DNA of 64,000 bases from Chitinophaga arvensicola (GCF_900110835.1 NZ_FOJG01000002.1:2820556-2884555), one strand, 5' to 3'; shown: positions 34,927 through 44,100, counted from the stretch's first letter. Notes: generated by a model not told the origin, from the sequence alone. A program made the numbers and translations.

Positions 34927-35859
34927 TCAGTTCACTAAACTGGCTTTCACCGGTCCTTGCAGCTGGTATCCTTTACTACTATACACATATCTTTCTACAG
35001 CAATAAAACGCGCTTTCTTTTTTCCTTTCAGCAAAGCTTTCACTTCATCCGGCAACCGGTCCGTATCACTGGCGGTCACAATCCCTTTTAAAGTAATCAC
35101 GATATCTCGAAAATATTTCTTATCACTGGGTGGTACGGTGTATTCACTGGTCCAGGACGACAGGTCCTCTTCTGCACCCACCTCCGTTCTTTTCGTACCA
35201 TAGGCCGCCATGATCTGTTTGTAGCCGCCGTTGATACCTGCAATGAGGTAATCAGCGCCATCAAAAGGACCACCACCCGGGCCGTTGATATGCTCAATCA
35301 TAAACGCATACTGATCGTTGCCGATCAGCAAAGGCTTTGGCGTGGGTGATTGTGAAAAAGCGCCGTACGCTTTGATAGCCGGCTGAAACATCCGGAGTTT
35401 CCAGCCCTGGTCGGTGAGTACAAATTTGGCGAGGCCCAGCACTCCACCCGTAAAGCGGGATACCTGGAGTCCTTCCGGATCGTATTCAGAATGATTAAAA
35501 CTGATCACTTTGTATTGTTGTCCGCTGGAATCACGGAAGTCCATCACATTCATCAGGCGCGTTGCCACCCCGTCTTTAAAAGGAAAAGTGGCCTGTCCAT
35601 CTTCATTGACATCTTCATTGGGTGCAGGTTTGCAGGTTTTACATTCCCAGTTGATCAGTTCGTTGCCGTTTTCCAGGCGGTAATACTTGCCGGGGAACAA
35701 TTGCAGCAATGCTTTCTGGCCATTAAAGGTGCCTGCCAGCAGCAGCTGGCGGTTCTGCAAAATTGTATCGCTCACATTCTTTTTCAGATCAGCCTGCGCG
35801 GAAACGGCCATAGTGCCGCCGGTCAGGAGTAATAAAGTAACAAACAAACGTTTCATCAT
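34927..35859 (-). CDS. Secreted protein of unknown function
   Basis: This protein has 310 residues; the start at 35859 (MMKRLFVTLLLLTGGTMAVSA) follows a good minus-strand promoter. The mature chain is beta-rich. It contains the pair WECKTCKPA near residue 75, a CxxC that could bind metal or form a disulfide, followed by an acidic NEDVNEDGQ segment that might bind calcium. No domain was recognised. It is divergent from the WYL regulator, which may control it. Confidence 0.7.
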   Translation of the reverse strand: MMKRLFVTLLLLTGGTMAVSAQADLKKNVSDTILQNRQLLLAGTFNGQKALLQLFPGKYYRLENGNELINWECKTCKPAPNEDVNEDGQATFPFKDGVATRLMNVMDFRDSSGQQYKVISFNHSEYDPEGLQVSRFTGGVLGLAKFVLTDQGWKLRMFQPAIKAYGAFSQSPTPKPLLIGNDQYAFMIEHINGPGGGPFDGADYLIAGINGGYKQIMAAYGTKRTEVGAEEDLSSWTSEYTVPPSDKKYFRDIVITLKGIVTASDTDRLPDEVKALLKGKKKARFIAVERYVYSSKGYQLQGPVKASLVN

Positions 35860-35885
35860 AAATTTATAGCTGTTATCTGTGCGCG

Positions 35886-35893
35886 CAAAGGTA
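35886..35893 (-). promoter_or_regulatory. Promoter -7 element (TACCTTTG) of the secreted-protein gene
   Basis: Read on the minus strand, TTTTC, 18 bp, TACCTTTG ends 27 bp before the ATG at 35859. It lies in the divergent region shared with the WYL regulator gene. Confidence 0.6.
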
Positions 35894-35951
35894 CTAAAAC
35901 TCATATCCGGCGAAAAGCAGTAATTTAGTTTTTATAATACTTATTCCAACG

Positions 35952-36893
35952 ATGAACCGATTTGACCGGCTGACCGCCATCCTCATTCACCTGCAATCAA
36001 AAAAACTGGTGCTGGCCCAGGAGATAGCCGACCGCTTTGATGTGAGCCTGCGCACCGTGTACCGCGACGTACGTTCCCTGGAACAGGCAGGCGTACCCGT
36101 TATCGGAGAAAAAGGACTGGGCTATTCCATCATGGAAGGCTACCGGCTACCGCCGGTGATGTTTACGGAAGAAGAAGTGATTGCTTTCCTCATGGCGGAA
36201 AAAATACTGGAGAACCACGCCGACCTGCAGAACAGCGAACGCTTCAAAGGCGCCATGTTCAAAGTGAAAGCTGTACTACGCAATGCCCAGAAAAAAGTGC
36301 TGGAAGAAATGGAAGAAAATATTGCGGTCAAACATAAAGTATCGGAACATAATCACCTGCTCAACGACACGCTGCCATTGGTGATTAAAGCCATCGGCGA
36401 AAAAAACACCCTGCATATCCAATATGCGACTGACAAGGGCGTAAATGAAAGGGATATAGAACCGATTGGCATCTTCCAGGAAAACGGCACCTGGAACGCC
36501 ATCGCTTTTTGCAGGACCTCTAAAAAATACCATCCGTTCAGAACAGAAAGAATGCTGTCGGTGAAAGATACCGGCAAACCTTTTCAGCAAACACATATCT
36601 CCCTGTCGGAATACCTGGCAGACCGGCCGAAGGACAACGGGCAATCGTTCCCGGTGGTCATCAACGTACACAATAACATGGCCCGTTACCTCACAGAGCA
36701 GAAATATAATTATGGCTTTGAACAGGAAGAGGCCGGCCCTACACATACCCGGATGACCTTTGAGGCCCCCTGTATCCAGGCGTTTTCCCGCTGGTATATC
36801 ACTTTTGCCGATCAGGCCGATATTATTACCCCCGTTTCCCTGAAAACATTGGTTAAGAGCCGGTTACAGGAAATGCTGGAAAAAGTTTCCTAG
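35952..36893 (+). CDS. YafY/WYL-domain transcriptional regulator
   Basis: This protein has 313 residues. Residues 1-60 are a winged HTH (RLTAILIHLQSKKLVLAQEI, then ADRFDVSLRTVYRDVRSLEQ), with the wing IGEKGLGYSIMEGYRLPP. The middle carries a WYL ligand-sensing domain, including HPFRTERM, and a C-terminal WCX-like domain ending LVKSRLQEMLEKV. Such proteins sense nucleotides or small ligands and usually regulate adjacent genes. It is divergent from the secreted protein at 34927 and upstream of the AlkZ-like gene. Confidence 0.9.
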   Translation: MNRFDRLTAILIHLQSKKLVLAQEIADRFDVSLRTVYRDVRSLEQAGVPVIGEKGLGYSIMEGYRLPPVMFTEEEVIAFLMAEKILENHADLQNSERFKGAMFKVKAVLRNAQKKVLEEMEENIAVKHKVSEHNHLLNDTLPLVIKAIGEKNTLHIQYATDKGVNERDIEPIGIFQENGTWNAIAFCRTSKKYHPFRTERMLSVKDTGKPFQQTHISLSEYLADRPKDNGQSFPVVINVHNNMARYLTEQKYNYGFEQEEAGPTHTRMTFEAPCIQAFSRWYITFADQADIITPVSLKTLVKSRLQEMLEKVS

Positions 36894-36934
36894 TTCCTGC
36901 CAACAACTGACATACCGTTGTCACAGCGGCCCGG

Positions 36935-36942
36935 TAATTTTG
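36935..36942 (+). promoter_or_regulatory. TAATTTTG motif abutting the AlkZ-like start
   Basis: TAATTTTG is a perfect TAnnTTTG match but ends four bases before the ATG at 36947; a TTG lies 14 bp upstream. If it is used, transcription would begin at or inside the first codons, that is, a leaderless mRNA. Otherwise it is fortuitous. Confidence 0.35.
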
Positions 36943-36946
36943 GGAT

Positions 36947-38008
36947 ATGAACAGTCCGCAGATAGCAAAACTCCGGCAGCAGCACCAGCAACTACTGCAT
37001 TCACACTTTACCCGGCCCGCTGAACTGATACAATGGATGGGCTGCGTCCAGGCCCAGGATTATGCCGGCGCCAAATGGGCAATTGGTAACCGTGTACAAG
37101 GTAGTACCGACGCTTCCATAGAAAAAGATTTTAACGAAGGACGCCTGCTTCGCACCCATGTACTGCGGCCCACCTGGCATTTCGTGGCGCCGGAAGATAT
37201 TGGCTGGATGCTGCAACTCACCGCTCCCAGAATAAAAGCATTCAATAAACGGCTGCATGAAAAGCTGGGGATTTCAGAGAAAGATCTCCACCGCAGCAGA
37301 ACGATCCTCGGCCAGGCGCTGAGCGACCAGCCCTTTCTCACGCGAACGGCTATACTCCCCCTGCTCCACAAAGCAAAAATCAATACCGATGATATCCGCC
37401 TGGGATTCCTCCTCATGGATGCCGAGCTGGAAGGACTGATATGCAGCGGTCCACGGCAGGGGAAACAATTTACCTATGCCCTGCTGGCAAATCGTGCGGC
37501 CAGCACCCCCATCCTGGAACGTGATGAAGCTATTGCACAGCTCACGTTGCGTTACTTCCGCAGCCGTGGCCCGGCTACTGTAACCGATTTTCAATGGTGG
37601 AGCGGACTGAATATGGCAGATATTAAAACAGGCCTGGTATTAAATAAAACGGCGCTCCATCATATTGTGACTAACGGGCAGGCCTATTGGTTTACCCGGG
37701 AGGAGCCTGTGAAACCGGCCCCTGCTACCCTGCTGCTGCCCGCGTATGATGAATATGCAGTGGCCTACAAAGACCGCAGCGATATATTACCTGCCACAAA
37801 AATGGCAGAAACAGGGTATGGCATCTTCAAACCGGTGATTGTCGTGAACGGTCAGGTGGTGGGTACCTGGAGCCGGAAAGAAAGTCGTACGGGCGTGGAA
37901 GTGAGTACGCAAATGATCACTCCCGGCAGCAAAACAACACGGGTACTGGAAGCAGCTATATCCTCCTACGCTGCCTTCCTGGGCAAAAACAAAAAAGAGA
38001 TGGCGTGA
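36947..38008 (+). CDS. Winged-helix DNA-binding protein of the AlkZ/YcaQ (HTH_42) family
   Basis: This 353-residue cytosolic protein has the tandem winged-helix architecture of the HTH_42 superfamily. The segment MGCVQAQDYAGAKWAIGNR contains Gln35-Ala-Gln37, which matches the QxQ catalytic motif of AlkZ DNA glycosylases (YcaQ-type enzymes have QxD). The later RTHVLRPTWHFVAPEDI and LLPAYDEYAVAYKDR segments are also family-typical. AlkZ relatives unhook DNA interstrand crosslinks or remove bulky alkylated bases. Activity on DNA is likely but the substrate is not known. No biosynthetic cluster is adjacent. Confidence 0.85.
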   Translation: MNSPQIAKLRQQHQQLLHSHFTRPAELIQWMGCVQAQDYAGAKWAIGNRVQGSTDASIEKDFNEGRLLRTHVLRPTWHFVAPEDIGWMLQLTAPRIKAFNKRLHEKLGISEKDLHRSRTILGQALSDQPFLTRTAILPLLHKAKINTDDIRLGFLLMDAELEGLICSGPRQGKQFTYALLANRAASTPILERDEAIAQLTLRYFRSRGPATVTDFQWWSGLNMADIKTGLVLNKTALHHIVTNGQAYWFTREEPVKPAPATLLLPAYDEYAVAYKDRSDILPATKMAETGYGIFKPVIVVNGQVVGTWSRKESRTGVEVSTQMITPGSKTTRVLEAAISSYAAFLGKNKKEMA

Positions 38009-38039
38009 ACGCAACGCTAACAAAATAACCGGTGATACG

Positions 38040-38068
38040 TTGATAGTGAATAACTATAGCTACTTTTG
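38040..38068 (+). promoter_or_regulatory. Canonical Bacteroidota promoter for the HipA-like kinase pair
   Basis: TTG (38040-38042), an 18-bp spacer and TACTTTTG (38061-38068) match the consensus exactly, 29 bp before the ATG at 38098. It is the cleanest promoter in the window. Confidence 0.8.
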
Positions 38069-38097
38069 CTGGCAGATATACATTCAAGAAAACGATC

Positions 38098-38901
38098 ATG
38101 ACAGACGATATTCAACTTCAGCTTAGAACGGTGAATGTAACCCGCTACGTAACACCGTTACGGGAAGGCGGTTCGCTGCCGGCTATCGCCGAAGCAGATG
38201 ACGGGTTCCTGTATGCCCTGAAGTTCCGGGGTGCAGGCCAGGGCGTGAAAGCACTGATTGCGGAACTGATCGGTGGTGAGTTGGCCCGCCTCGTCGGACT
38301 TAAAATTCCCGAACTGGTATTTGCCAACCTGGACGCCGGTTTTGGCCGCACCGAACCCGATGAGGAAATCCAGGACCTCCTGAAAAAAAGCGTAGGACTG
38401 AACCTGGCCCTGCACTATCTTTCCGGCGCTACCACCTACGATCCTACCGTGAATAAAATTGATCCCCTGCTGGCATCAAAGATAGTATGGCTCGATTGCC
38501 TTCTTACCAACGTAGACCGTACACCACGTAACACCAATATGCTGATGTGGCGCAATGAACTCTGGCTCATTGATCACGGCGCATCGCTTTATTTTCATCA
38601 CTCCTGGCAAAACTGGCAGGAACAATCACTCCGCCCCTTTGTGCAGGTAAAGGACCATGTGCTGCTGCCACAGGCCGCAGAACTGGAACAGGTGGACGTT
38701 GCCTTCCGCCTGCTGCTCACGCCGGAACGGATCCGCGCCGTTGTGCAGCTCATCCCGGAAGAGTGGTTGCGCAGTGAAGATCCGGCAGATGCATCCCCGG
38801 AAGAAAGAAGGCAGGTATATTTTGAATTTTTAACGAACCGGATCAGCCATTCCGGCATTTTTGTAAAAGAAGCACAACATGCAAGACAATCACTTATATG
38901 A
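38098..38901 (+). CDS. HipA-like kinase domain protein
   Basis: This 267-residue protein matches the HipA-like kinase fold. The lysine-containing N-lobe strand FLYALKFRG is followed by the catalytic-loop-like NVDRTPRNTNML and the metal-binding-loop-like LWLIDHGASL. It lacks the full HipA toxin length, and no HipB antitoxin is next to it. The next gene encodes DUF3037, a pairing seen in many bacteria, and overlaps it by 23 bp. A two-protein function is therefore likely, but the target is unknown. Confidence 0.85.
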   Translation: MTDDIQLQLRTVNVTRYVTPLREGGSLPAIAEADDGFLYALKFRGAGQGVKALIAELIGGELARLVGLKIPELVFANLDAGFGRTEPDEEIQDLLKKSVGLNLALHYLSGATTYDPTVNKIDPLLASKIVWLDCLLTNVDRTPRNTNMLMWRNELWLIDHGASLYFHHSWQNWQEQSLRPFVQVKDHVLLPQAAELEQVDVAFRLLLTPERIRAVVQLIPEEWLRSEDPADASPEERRQVYFEFLTNRISHSGIFVKEAQHARQSLI

Positions 38902-39265
38902 GTATGCCGTAATACGCGTGGTGCCTAGCGTAGAGCGGGAAGAATTCCTGAATGTTGGTGTGATCCTTTACTGTAAACAACAAAAATTCTTACAGGCTGT
39001 CTATACGTTGAATGAAGAGAAACTACGCACCTTTTCTCCTCAGACAGATATCAACACCATCCGCCCCTACCTGGACGCCTTTGTAGAAATTTCCAAAGGC
39101 AGCAAAGCAGGAGGCCCCATCGGCGCACTGGATATGGCCAGCCGCTTCCGTTGGCTAACAGCCACCAGGAGCAGTGTGGTACAAACCTCTAAAGTGCATC
39201 CCGGGTTTTGTAACGGGAAAGCAGACGAAACATTACTGCGGTTACATCAGCAGTTAGTATTATAA
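38879..39265 (+). CDS. DUF3037 protein
   Basis: This 128-residue protein has the DUF3037 opening YEYAVIRVVPSVEREEFLNVGV, read here as YEYAVIRVVPSVER then EEFLNVGVI, followed by an alpha/beta domain. Its start lies inside the 3' end of the HipA-like kinase gene (23-bp overlap), so translation is coupled. Its last codons form part of the stem of the terminator that follows. Biochemical function is not established; a partner of the kinase is the best inference. Confidence 0.88.
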   Translation: MQDNHLYEYAVIRVVPSVEREEFLNVGVILYCKQQKFLQAVYTLNEEKLRTFSPQTDINTIRPYLDAFVEISKGSKAGGPIGALDMASRFRWLTATRSSVVQTSKVHPGFCNGKADETLLRLHQQLVL

Positions 39266-39312
39266 AAAAGGGAAGGCTGCAATTTATGCAGCCTTCCCTT
39301 TTTTATAATACT
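39256..39312. terminator. Strong bidirectional terminator with a 26-bp perfect stem
   Basis: Bases 39256-39281 pair perfectly with 39287-39312 around a five-base loop. The core is GGGAAGGCTGCA/TGCAGCCTTCCC flanked by A6 and T6. It starts inside the last codons of DUF3037 and stops seven bases short of the GH95 stop region, serving both convergent transcripts. Confidence 0.92.
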
Positions 39313-39318
39313 CATTAT

Positions 39319-41802
39319 TTACTTCCTCACAAACGTATATGTTTTACCAGCCTGTGTAGGCAGATCATATACTACGGTGTTGGGCAAAGCCAGTACATCC
39401 AGTTTTGCTTTGTCGCTCACCAGTGCCGGTGCTCCCGGATCTATCTGGAAGAACGCATTGGTCTGGTTACCCGATGCTACTTTCAGCTGTCCGTTTTCTT
39501 TTAATGCATTCGGTACCCGCAGGCGGCAATTGCCACCCAGTGTGGAACGGATTGTGATTTTGCTCAGCTGACCATTGTCCCATACCATTTCCTGGATCTC
39601 AAATCCGCCACGGGCGCGTAATCCGCTAACCCGTCCTTTTTTCCAGTCTTCCGGTAAAGCCGGCAACAGGTGAATATCACCATCCTGGCTTTGCAGCAGC
39701 ATTTCGCAGATGCCCGCCGTGCAGCCATAGTTACCATCAATCTGGAAAGGAGGATGCGCATCAAAGAGATTGGGATAAGTACCACCACCGCTGTTTTCGC
39801 CTTTATTCACACCTGCAGGTGTAAGCTGATCCTTGATCAGTTTCCAGGCGTGGTTGCCATCCAGCAAACGCGCCCAGAGGTTTACTTTCCAGCCCATAGA
39901 CCAGCCGGTAGATACGTCTCCGCGCTGGATAAGAGAGTTGCGTGCCGCGGTAAATAACTCCGGTGTACGGTAAGGAGAAATCTGGTTGGCCGGGTACAAT
40001 CCGAATAAATGCGACACGTGACGGTGTTTATCATTTGGATTATCCAGGTCCTGCAGCCACTCCTGCAACTGGCTGTGCTGGCCTACCTGCATAGGCGGGA
40101 GCCGGTCGCGGGCTGCTTTCATTTTATCCACCAGTGCTTTATCTGTCTGTAAGATTTCTGCTGCACGGATTGTATTGGAGAAGAGATCAAATACCAGTTG
40201 ATTATCCATGGTAGCACCTGCCGCGATAGACACGCCCGGATATACTTTCGGATTATTTTCCGGCGACATGGAAGGAGATACTACCAGCCATTTATGCGTT
40301 GGTTCTTCCACGAGAAAGTCCAGGTAAAATTCCGATGCACCTTTTAAAGCAGGGTACACGGTTTTCAGGTATTGCTGGTCTCCATTGAACAGGTATTTTT
40401 CCCAGGTATGCCGGCTTAACCAGGCGCCGCCCATCGGCCACATCGCAGAATAGATACCATCAACCGGGCCGGTAATACGCCACAGGTCTGTATTGTGGTG
40501 CGTTACCCAACCACCGGCGCCATACATCACTTTCGCTGTTTCGCGGCCGGTAACGGATAAATCCTTTACCATCTGTATCAATGGCTCATGCATTTCCGTC
40601 AGATTGGTTTCTTCTGCAGGCCAGTAATTCATTTCTGTATTGATGTTGATGGTATACTTGCTACCCCATGGTGGATCCATGAGCGGATTCCAGATTCCCT
40701 GCAGGTTGGCCGGCTGGCCACCGGGCTGGGAAGCCGCGATGAGCAGGTATCTGCCAAACTGGAAATAGAGGGTAACCAGTTGCGGATCGTTGCCGTTCCT
40801 GAAATCGCGCACACGGATATCGGTAGGATTTTTAACGGAATCTGTAGTACCAAGATCGAGCTGTACCCGGTTAAAGAAACGCTGGTAAGCTGCGATATGA
40901 TCTTTCAGCAGACCGCTGAAATTCTTTGGCCATACTTTGTTCATATAGGCCGTGGTGCGGGCCACTTCATCCCCGCTCAGATCAGCGTAATTCACAAAGT
41001 TAGTGGCAATGGAAATATAGATGGTCACGGCGTCTGCGCCGGTGATGCTGATCGCATCTCCGTTTGCAGCGGATTTACCACCGGTGGTTTTAAATTTCAC
41101 CTGCGACTGGAACTTCACTTTTCCGGGAACGCCGTCTTTATCACCGCTGATACCAGACAATACCAGCTCGTTGTTTCCCTTTGCGGCTACACTGGATTTC
41201 TGCGGGCTTTTCATACCTGCGCTGAAAGTGAGGCTACCGGGTTTGCTGGCGGTGAGCTGTACAATGATCGCCTGATCGGGAATAGACGCCAGTACCTGCC
41301 GGGTATATTTCACACCATTTACTGTGTAAGTGGTGGTAGCCACTGCTGTTTGCAGATCCAGTTCCCGTGCATAGCCAGTGTATTGTTCATGCCCCGGAAA
41401 GGTCAGTTGCAGATCGCCTACCGGCTGATAGCACATGCCATTGATCTTCTCTGCCTGGATATTTTTGGCGGCCATCTGACTGGCTTCCTTCATTTTTCCG
41501 TCGAAAATCAGTTGCCTGATTTCGGGCAGTGCCGCCAGCGCATGTGGGTTATCGTTCCGGTTGGGGCTACCGCTCCATACCGTATTTTCGTTTAACCGTA
41601 TCAGTTCTCCTTCCGGATTACCGTATACCATGGCGGCCAGCCGGCCGTTACCTACCGGCAGCGCGGCTTCCCACACTTTACCTGAAGGACGGTCGTACCG
41701 CAGTTTCAGCTCCGCGCGCTGTGCAAATGCGGGGAGCGATGTCATCAGTGCTATAACGCAGACGGCTATAGCGGGTTTGTTTCTTCGCATGAAATTTATC
41801 AT
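39319..41802 (-). CDS. GH95 alpha-L-fucosidase (or alpha-L-galactosidase), secreted
   Basis: This 827-residue inverting enzyme has a signal peptide (MRRNKPAIAVCVIALMTSLP begins at 41790, an alternative ATG). The N-terminal beta domain carries WEAALPVGNGRLAAMVYG and the (alpha/alpha)6 barrel carries the GH95 active-site segments NINTEMNYWPAEE near residue 388 and PFQIDGNYG near 685. These hold the Asn and Asp that activate water in characterised alpha-1,2-fucosidases. It removes terminal fucose or L-galactose. It is the last gene of the seven-gene operon, 13 bp after the GH92 gene, and ends at a strong terminator. Confidence 0.94.
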   Translation of the reverse strand: MINFMRRNKPAIAVCVIALMTSLPAFAQRAELKLRYDRPSGKVWEAALPVGNGRLAAMVYGNPEGELIRLNENTVWSGSPNRNDNPHALAALPEIRQLIFDGKMKEASQMAAKNIQAEKINGMCYQPVGDLQLTFPGHEQYTGYARELDLQTAVATTTYTVNGVKYTRQVLASIPDQAIIVQLTASKPGSLTFSAGMKSPQKSSVAAKGNNELVLSGISGDKDGVPGKVKFQSQVKFKTTGGKSAANGDAISITGADAVTIYISIATNFVNYADLSGDEVARTTAYMNKVWPKNFSGLLKDHIAAYQRFFNRVQLDLGTTDSVKNPTDIRVRDFRNGNDPQLVTLYFQFGRYLLIAASQPGGQPANLQGIWNPLMDPPWGSKYTININTEMNYWPAEETNLTEMHEPLIQMVKDLSVTGRETAKVMYGAGGWVTHHNTDLWRITGPVDGIYSAMWPMGGAWLSRHTWEKYLFNGDQQYLKTVYPALKGASEFYLDFLVEEPTHKWLVVSPSMSPENNPKVYPGVSIAAGATMDNQLVFDLFSNTIRAAEILQTDKALVDKMKAARDRLPPMQVGQHSQLQEWLQDLDNPNDKHRHVSHLFGLYPANQISPYRTPELFTAARNSLIQRGDVSTGWSMGWKVNLWARLLDGNHAWKLIKDQLTPAGVNKGENSGGGTYPNLFDAHPPFQIDGNYGCTAGICEMLLQSQDGDIHLLPALPEDWKKGRVSGLRARGGFEIQEMVWDNGQLSKITIRSTLGGNCRLRVPNALKENGQLKVASGNQTNAFFQIDPGAPALVSDKAKLDVLALPNTVVYDLPTQAGKTYTFVRK

Positions 41803-41815
41803 TAGGCTAAATAGT

Positions 41816-44032
41816 TTATTCCGGCTGGTTTTCTTTCAAAACACCGAACTTATAATTGGGCTTGTTACCCATCTTTATTTTCAACACACCTCCTTTGAGG
41901 AGGTCTGCATGTAACAGGTATGTTTTCGTGTAGGCTTTACCGTTTAAGGTAATGCTTTGCACATAAATATTCTCCGGGCTGTTGTCAATAGCTTCCATTA
42001 CAAACGGTTCACCGGCGCCGGTATGGATCACGGCTTTGTCTACCGCCGGGCTGCCGATCACATACTTACCAGATGCGGGAAACACGGGATAAAATCCCAT
42101 GGCAGAGAAAACATTCCAGGCGCCCATCTGCCCGCAATCTTCATTACCGATAATGCCATCCGGCTGATCATGGTACATTTCTTTCATAATGTAACGCACC
42201 TTCTCTGCTGTTTTCCAGGGCTGTCCTACATACGTATAGAGGTAGGCGATATGATGACCAGGTTCATTGCCATGTGCATACTGTCCTATCAACCCTGTGA
42301 GATCAGCCAGCACTTCTTTTTCTGCCGTGAGCGGCAGGGAGAAGAAAGTATCCAGCCTGGCGGCCATCGCTTTTTTACCACCGAGTAAAGTCGTCAGTCC
42401 CGTTACATCCTGTGGCACCAGCCACAGGTATTGCCACGAATTCCCTTCTGCCAGTTCAGGGTTCGGTGCATGCACCGGGTTAAAATCCGGCGCCATTACA
42501 CCTGCCGCATTTCTTCCCCTGAAAAAACCGCTGGCCGGATCAAAATACAATTTATAATTGGCAGCACGGCGCTGAAAATAACGGTAATCTTCTGTATGCC
42601 CCAGCTGCTTTGCCATCAGGGCTGTGCTGGCATCGCTGATGGCGTTTTCCATCGCGGTGGCAACAGAGCGGCGGTATTGATCGTTGGGAATTACTTTAAA
42701 ATTCTTTGTGAACATCATACCAAGACTATCAGACATGGCCGTACCCTTAATCGCTTTGTATGCACGTTCTGCATCAAACCCTTTGATACCTTTCAGATAA
42801 GCTTCTGCTACAATCTGCATACTGCTGATCCCTACCATGGTACCGGTTTCGTAGCCGTAGAGATGCCACTTCGGCAATTTTCCCTGCTGCTCATAAATAC
42901 CCAGCATGGTATTTACCATATCTGCCGCCCGCTCCGGCGCAATCAGCGTATATAGCGGATGCGCTGCACGATAGGTGTCCCAGGTAGACAAAATGGTGTA
43001 GTTGGTAAAACTGTTATCGTGGTATACTTTTTTATCCGCGCCACGGTAGTCGCCGTTGTGGTCATTGTACATGGCGGGATTGATCATGGTGTGGTACAGC
43101 GACGTATAAAAGATCCGTTTCTCTTTCTCTGTTTTTGTCGTTACCTCTATCTTCGACAGTTCTTTATTCCAGCTGTTATCTGCCTGCTGTGCTACCTGGT
43201 CAAAATTCCAGCCGGGCACTTCTGCTTCGATATTGCCCAATGCGTTGGCAGCACTTACCGGTGAGATCCCTACTTTCAGTTCCACGGTTTGTGCACCATC
43301 GCCAAAGCTCAGTAAACCTTTTCCTGCGTTGCCTTTCCCTTGTGTACCCGGAAGCAGTTGCGCTTCATTGTACACCTGGAAATTTTTTACGGGTACGGAT
43401 GTACGAATAGCAAAATACACCTGTTGTTCTTTTGCCCAACCGGTGGAATAACGGTAACCCGTAAACGTACTATCGTTTAGTTTTTCTATAAATGTTTCAG
43501 TGGCTTTATCCTGCGTACCTTCTTTCAGATCCACGATTACGCGGGCTGTTTTACCACCGGGAAACTGGTACCGGTGAAAACCTACCCGCTCTGTGGCGGT
43601 TAAGCTGGCCCGGATGTTATAGTCTTCCAGCAACACACTGTAAAAGCCCGGCTTTACCACTTCATTGCGGTGCGAATACAACGAAGCATAGCCGCTGCGA
43701 TGATTGGCTTCTGTGCCCTTATCCGTTTTAATTTCCCCCGTATAAGGCATCACCAGGATATCTCCCAGATCACCGATGCCCGTACCATTCAGGTGCAGGT
43801 GTGAAAAACCGATCAGGATACTATCACCGTAGTTGTAGCCGGAATCCCAGTCCCAGCCTTTAAAGATATTGGTCGGTCCGGCCTGCACCGCACCGAAAGG
43901 AACGCTGGCGCCTACAAACACATGTCCATGACCGCCGGATCCGATGTATGGATCTACATATTTTGTTACCGACTGCGCATTTGCAGCCACCGCCAGTAAC
44001 AAAGCAATGCCTGTATTTAAAATAATTTTCAT
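41816..44032 (-). CDS. GH92 alpha-mannosidase, secreted
   Basis: This 738-residue calcium-dependent exo-alpha-mannosidase has a signal peptide (MKIILNTGIALLLAVAANA). The GH92 N-terminal signature is VDPYIGSGGHGHVFVGASVP, followed by LIGFSHLHLNGTGIGDLGDI. The catalytic half has GNEPGHHIAYLY and GIIGNEDCGQMGAWNVFSAM, where most members read GNDDCGQ. It trims mannose from N-glycan-like or yeast-type mannans in the periplasm. With GH95 directly downstream it suggests a fucosylated, mannosylated glycan. A hairpin at 44052-44081 separates it from the oxidoreductase genes of the same operon. Confidence 0.95.
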   Translation of the reverse strand: MKIILNTGIALLLAVAANAQSVTKYVDPYIGSGGHGHVFVGASVPFGAVQAGPTNIFKGWDWDSGYNYGDSILIGFSHLHLNGTGIGDLGDILVMPYTGEIKTDKGTEANHRSGYASLYSHRNEVVKPGFYSVLLEDYNIRASLTATERVGFHRYQFPGGKTARVIVDLKEGTQDKATETFIEKLNDSTFTGYRYSTGWAKEQQVYFAIRTSVPVKNFQVYNEAQLLPGTQGKGNAGKGLLSFGDGAQTVELKVGISPVSAANALGNIEAEVPGWNFDQVAQQADNSWNKELSKIEVTTKTEKEKRIFYTSLYHTMINPAMYNDHNGDYRGADKKVYHDNSFTNYTILSTWDTYRAAHPLYTLIAPERAADMVNTMLGIYEQQGKLPKWHLYGYETGTMVGISSMQIVAEAYLKGIKGFDAERAYKAIKGTAMSDSLGMMFTKNFKVIPNDQYRRSVATAMENAISDASTALMAKQLGHTEDYRYFQRRAANYKLYFDPASGFFRGRNAAGVMAPDFNPVHAPNPELAEGNSWQYLWLVPQDVTGLTTLLGGKKAMAARLDTFFSLPLTAEKEVLADLTGLIGQYAHGNEPGHHIAYLYTYVGQPWKTAEKVRYIMKEMYHDQPDGIIGNEDCGQMGAWNVFSAMGFYPVFPASGKYVIGSPAVDKAVIHTGAGEPFVMEAIDNSPENIYVQSITLNGKAYTKTYLLHADLLKGGVLKIKMGNKPNYKFGVLKENQPE

Positions 44033-44051
44033 CCTGGTTTATTTAATAGCA

Positions 44052-44081
44052 TAATCCCCTGCGGTGTATTGCAGGGGATTA
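44052..44081 (-). terminator. Stem-loop inside the oxidoreductase-glycosidase operon
   Basis: TAATCCCCTGC (44052-44062) pairs perfectly with GCAGGGGATTA (44071-44081) around an eight-base loop, 20-50 bp after the dehydrogenase stop and 20 bp before the GH92 start. No T-run follows, so it may be a partial terminator or an mRNA-stability element that sets different levels of the two halves. Confidence 0.6.
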
Positions 44082-44100
44082 CGCATGTATAGCTATTGAT

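Noticed and set aside
38098..39265. Classical HipBA toxin-antitoxin system
   Set aside because: The kinase is shorter than HipA, no HipB-type HTH gene is adjacent and the partner is DUF3037.
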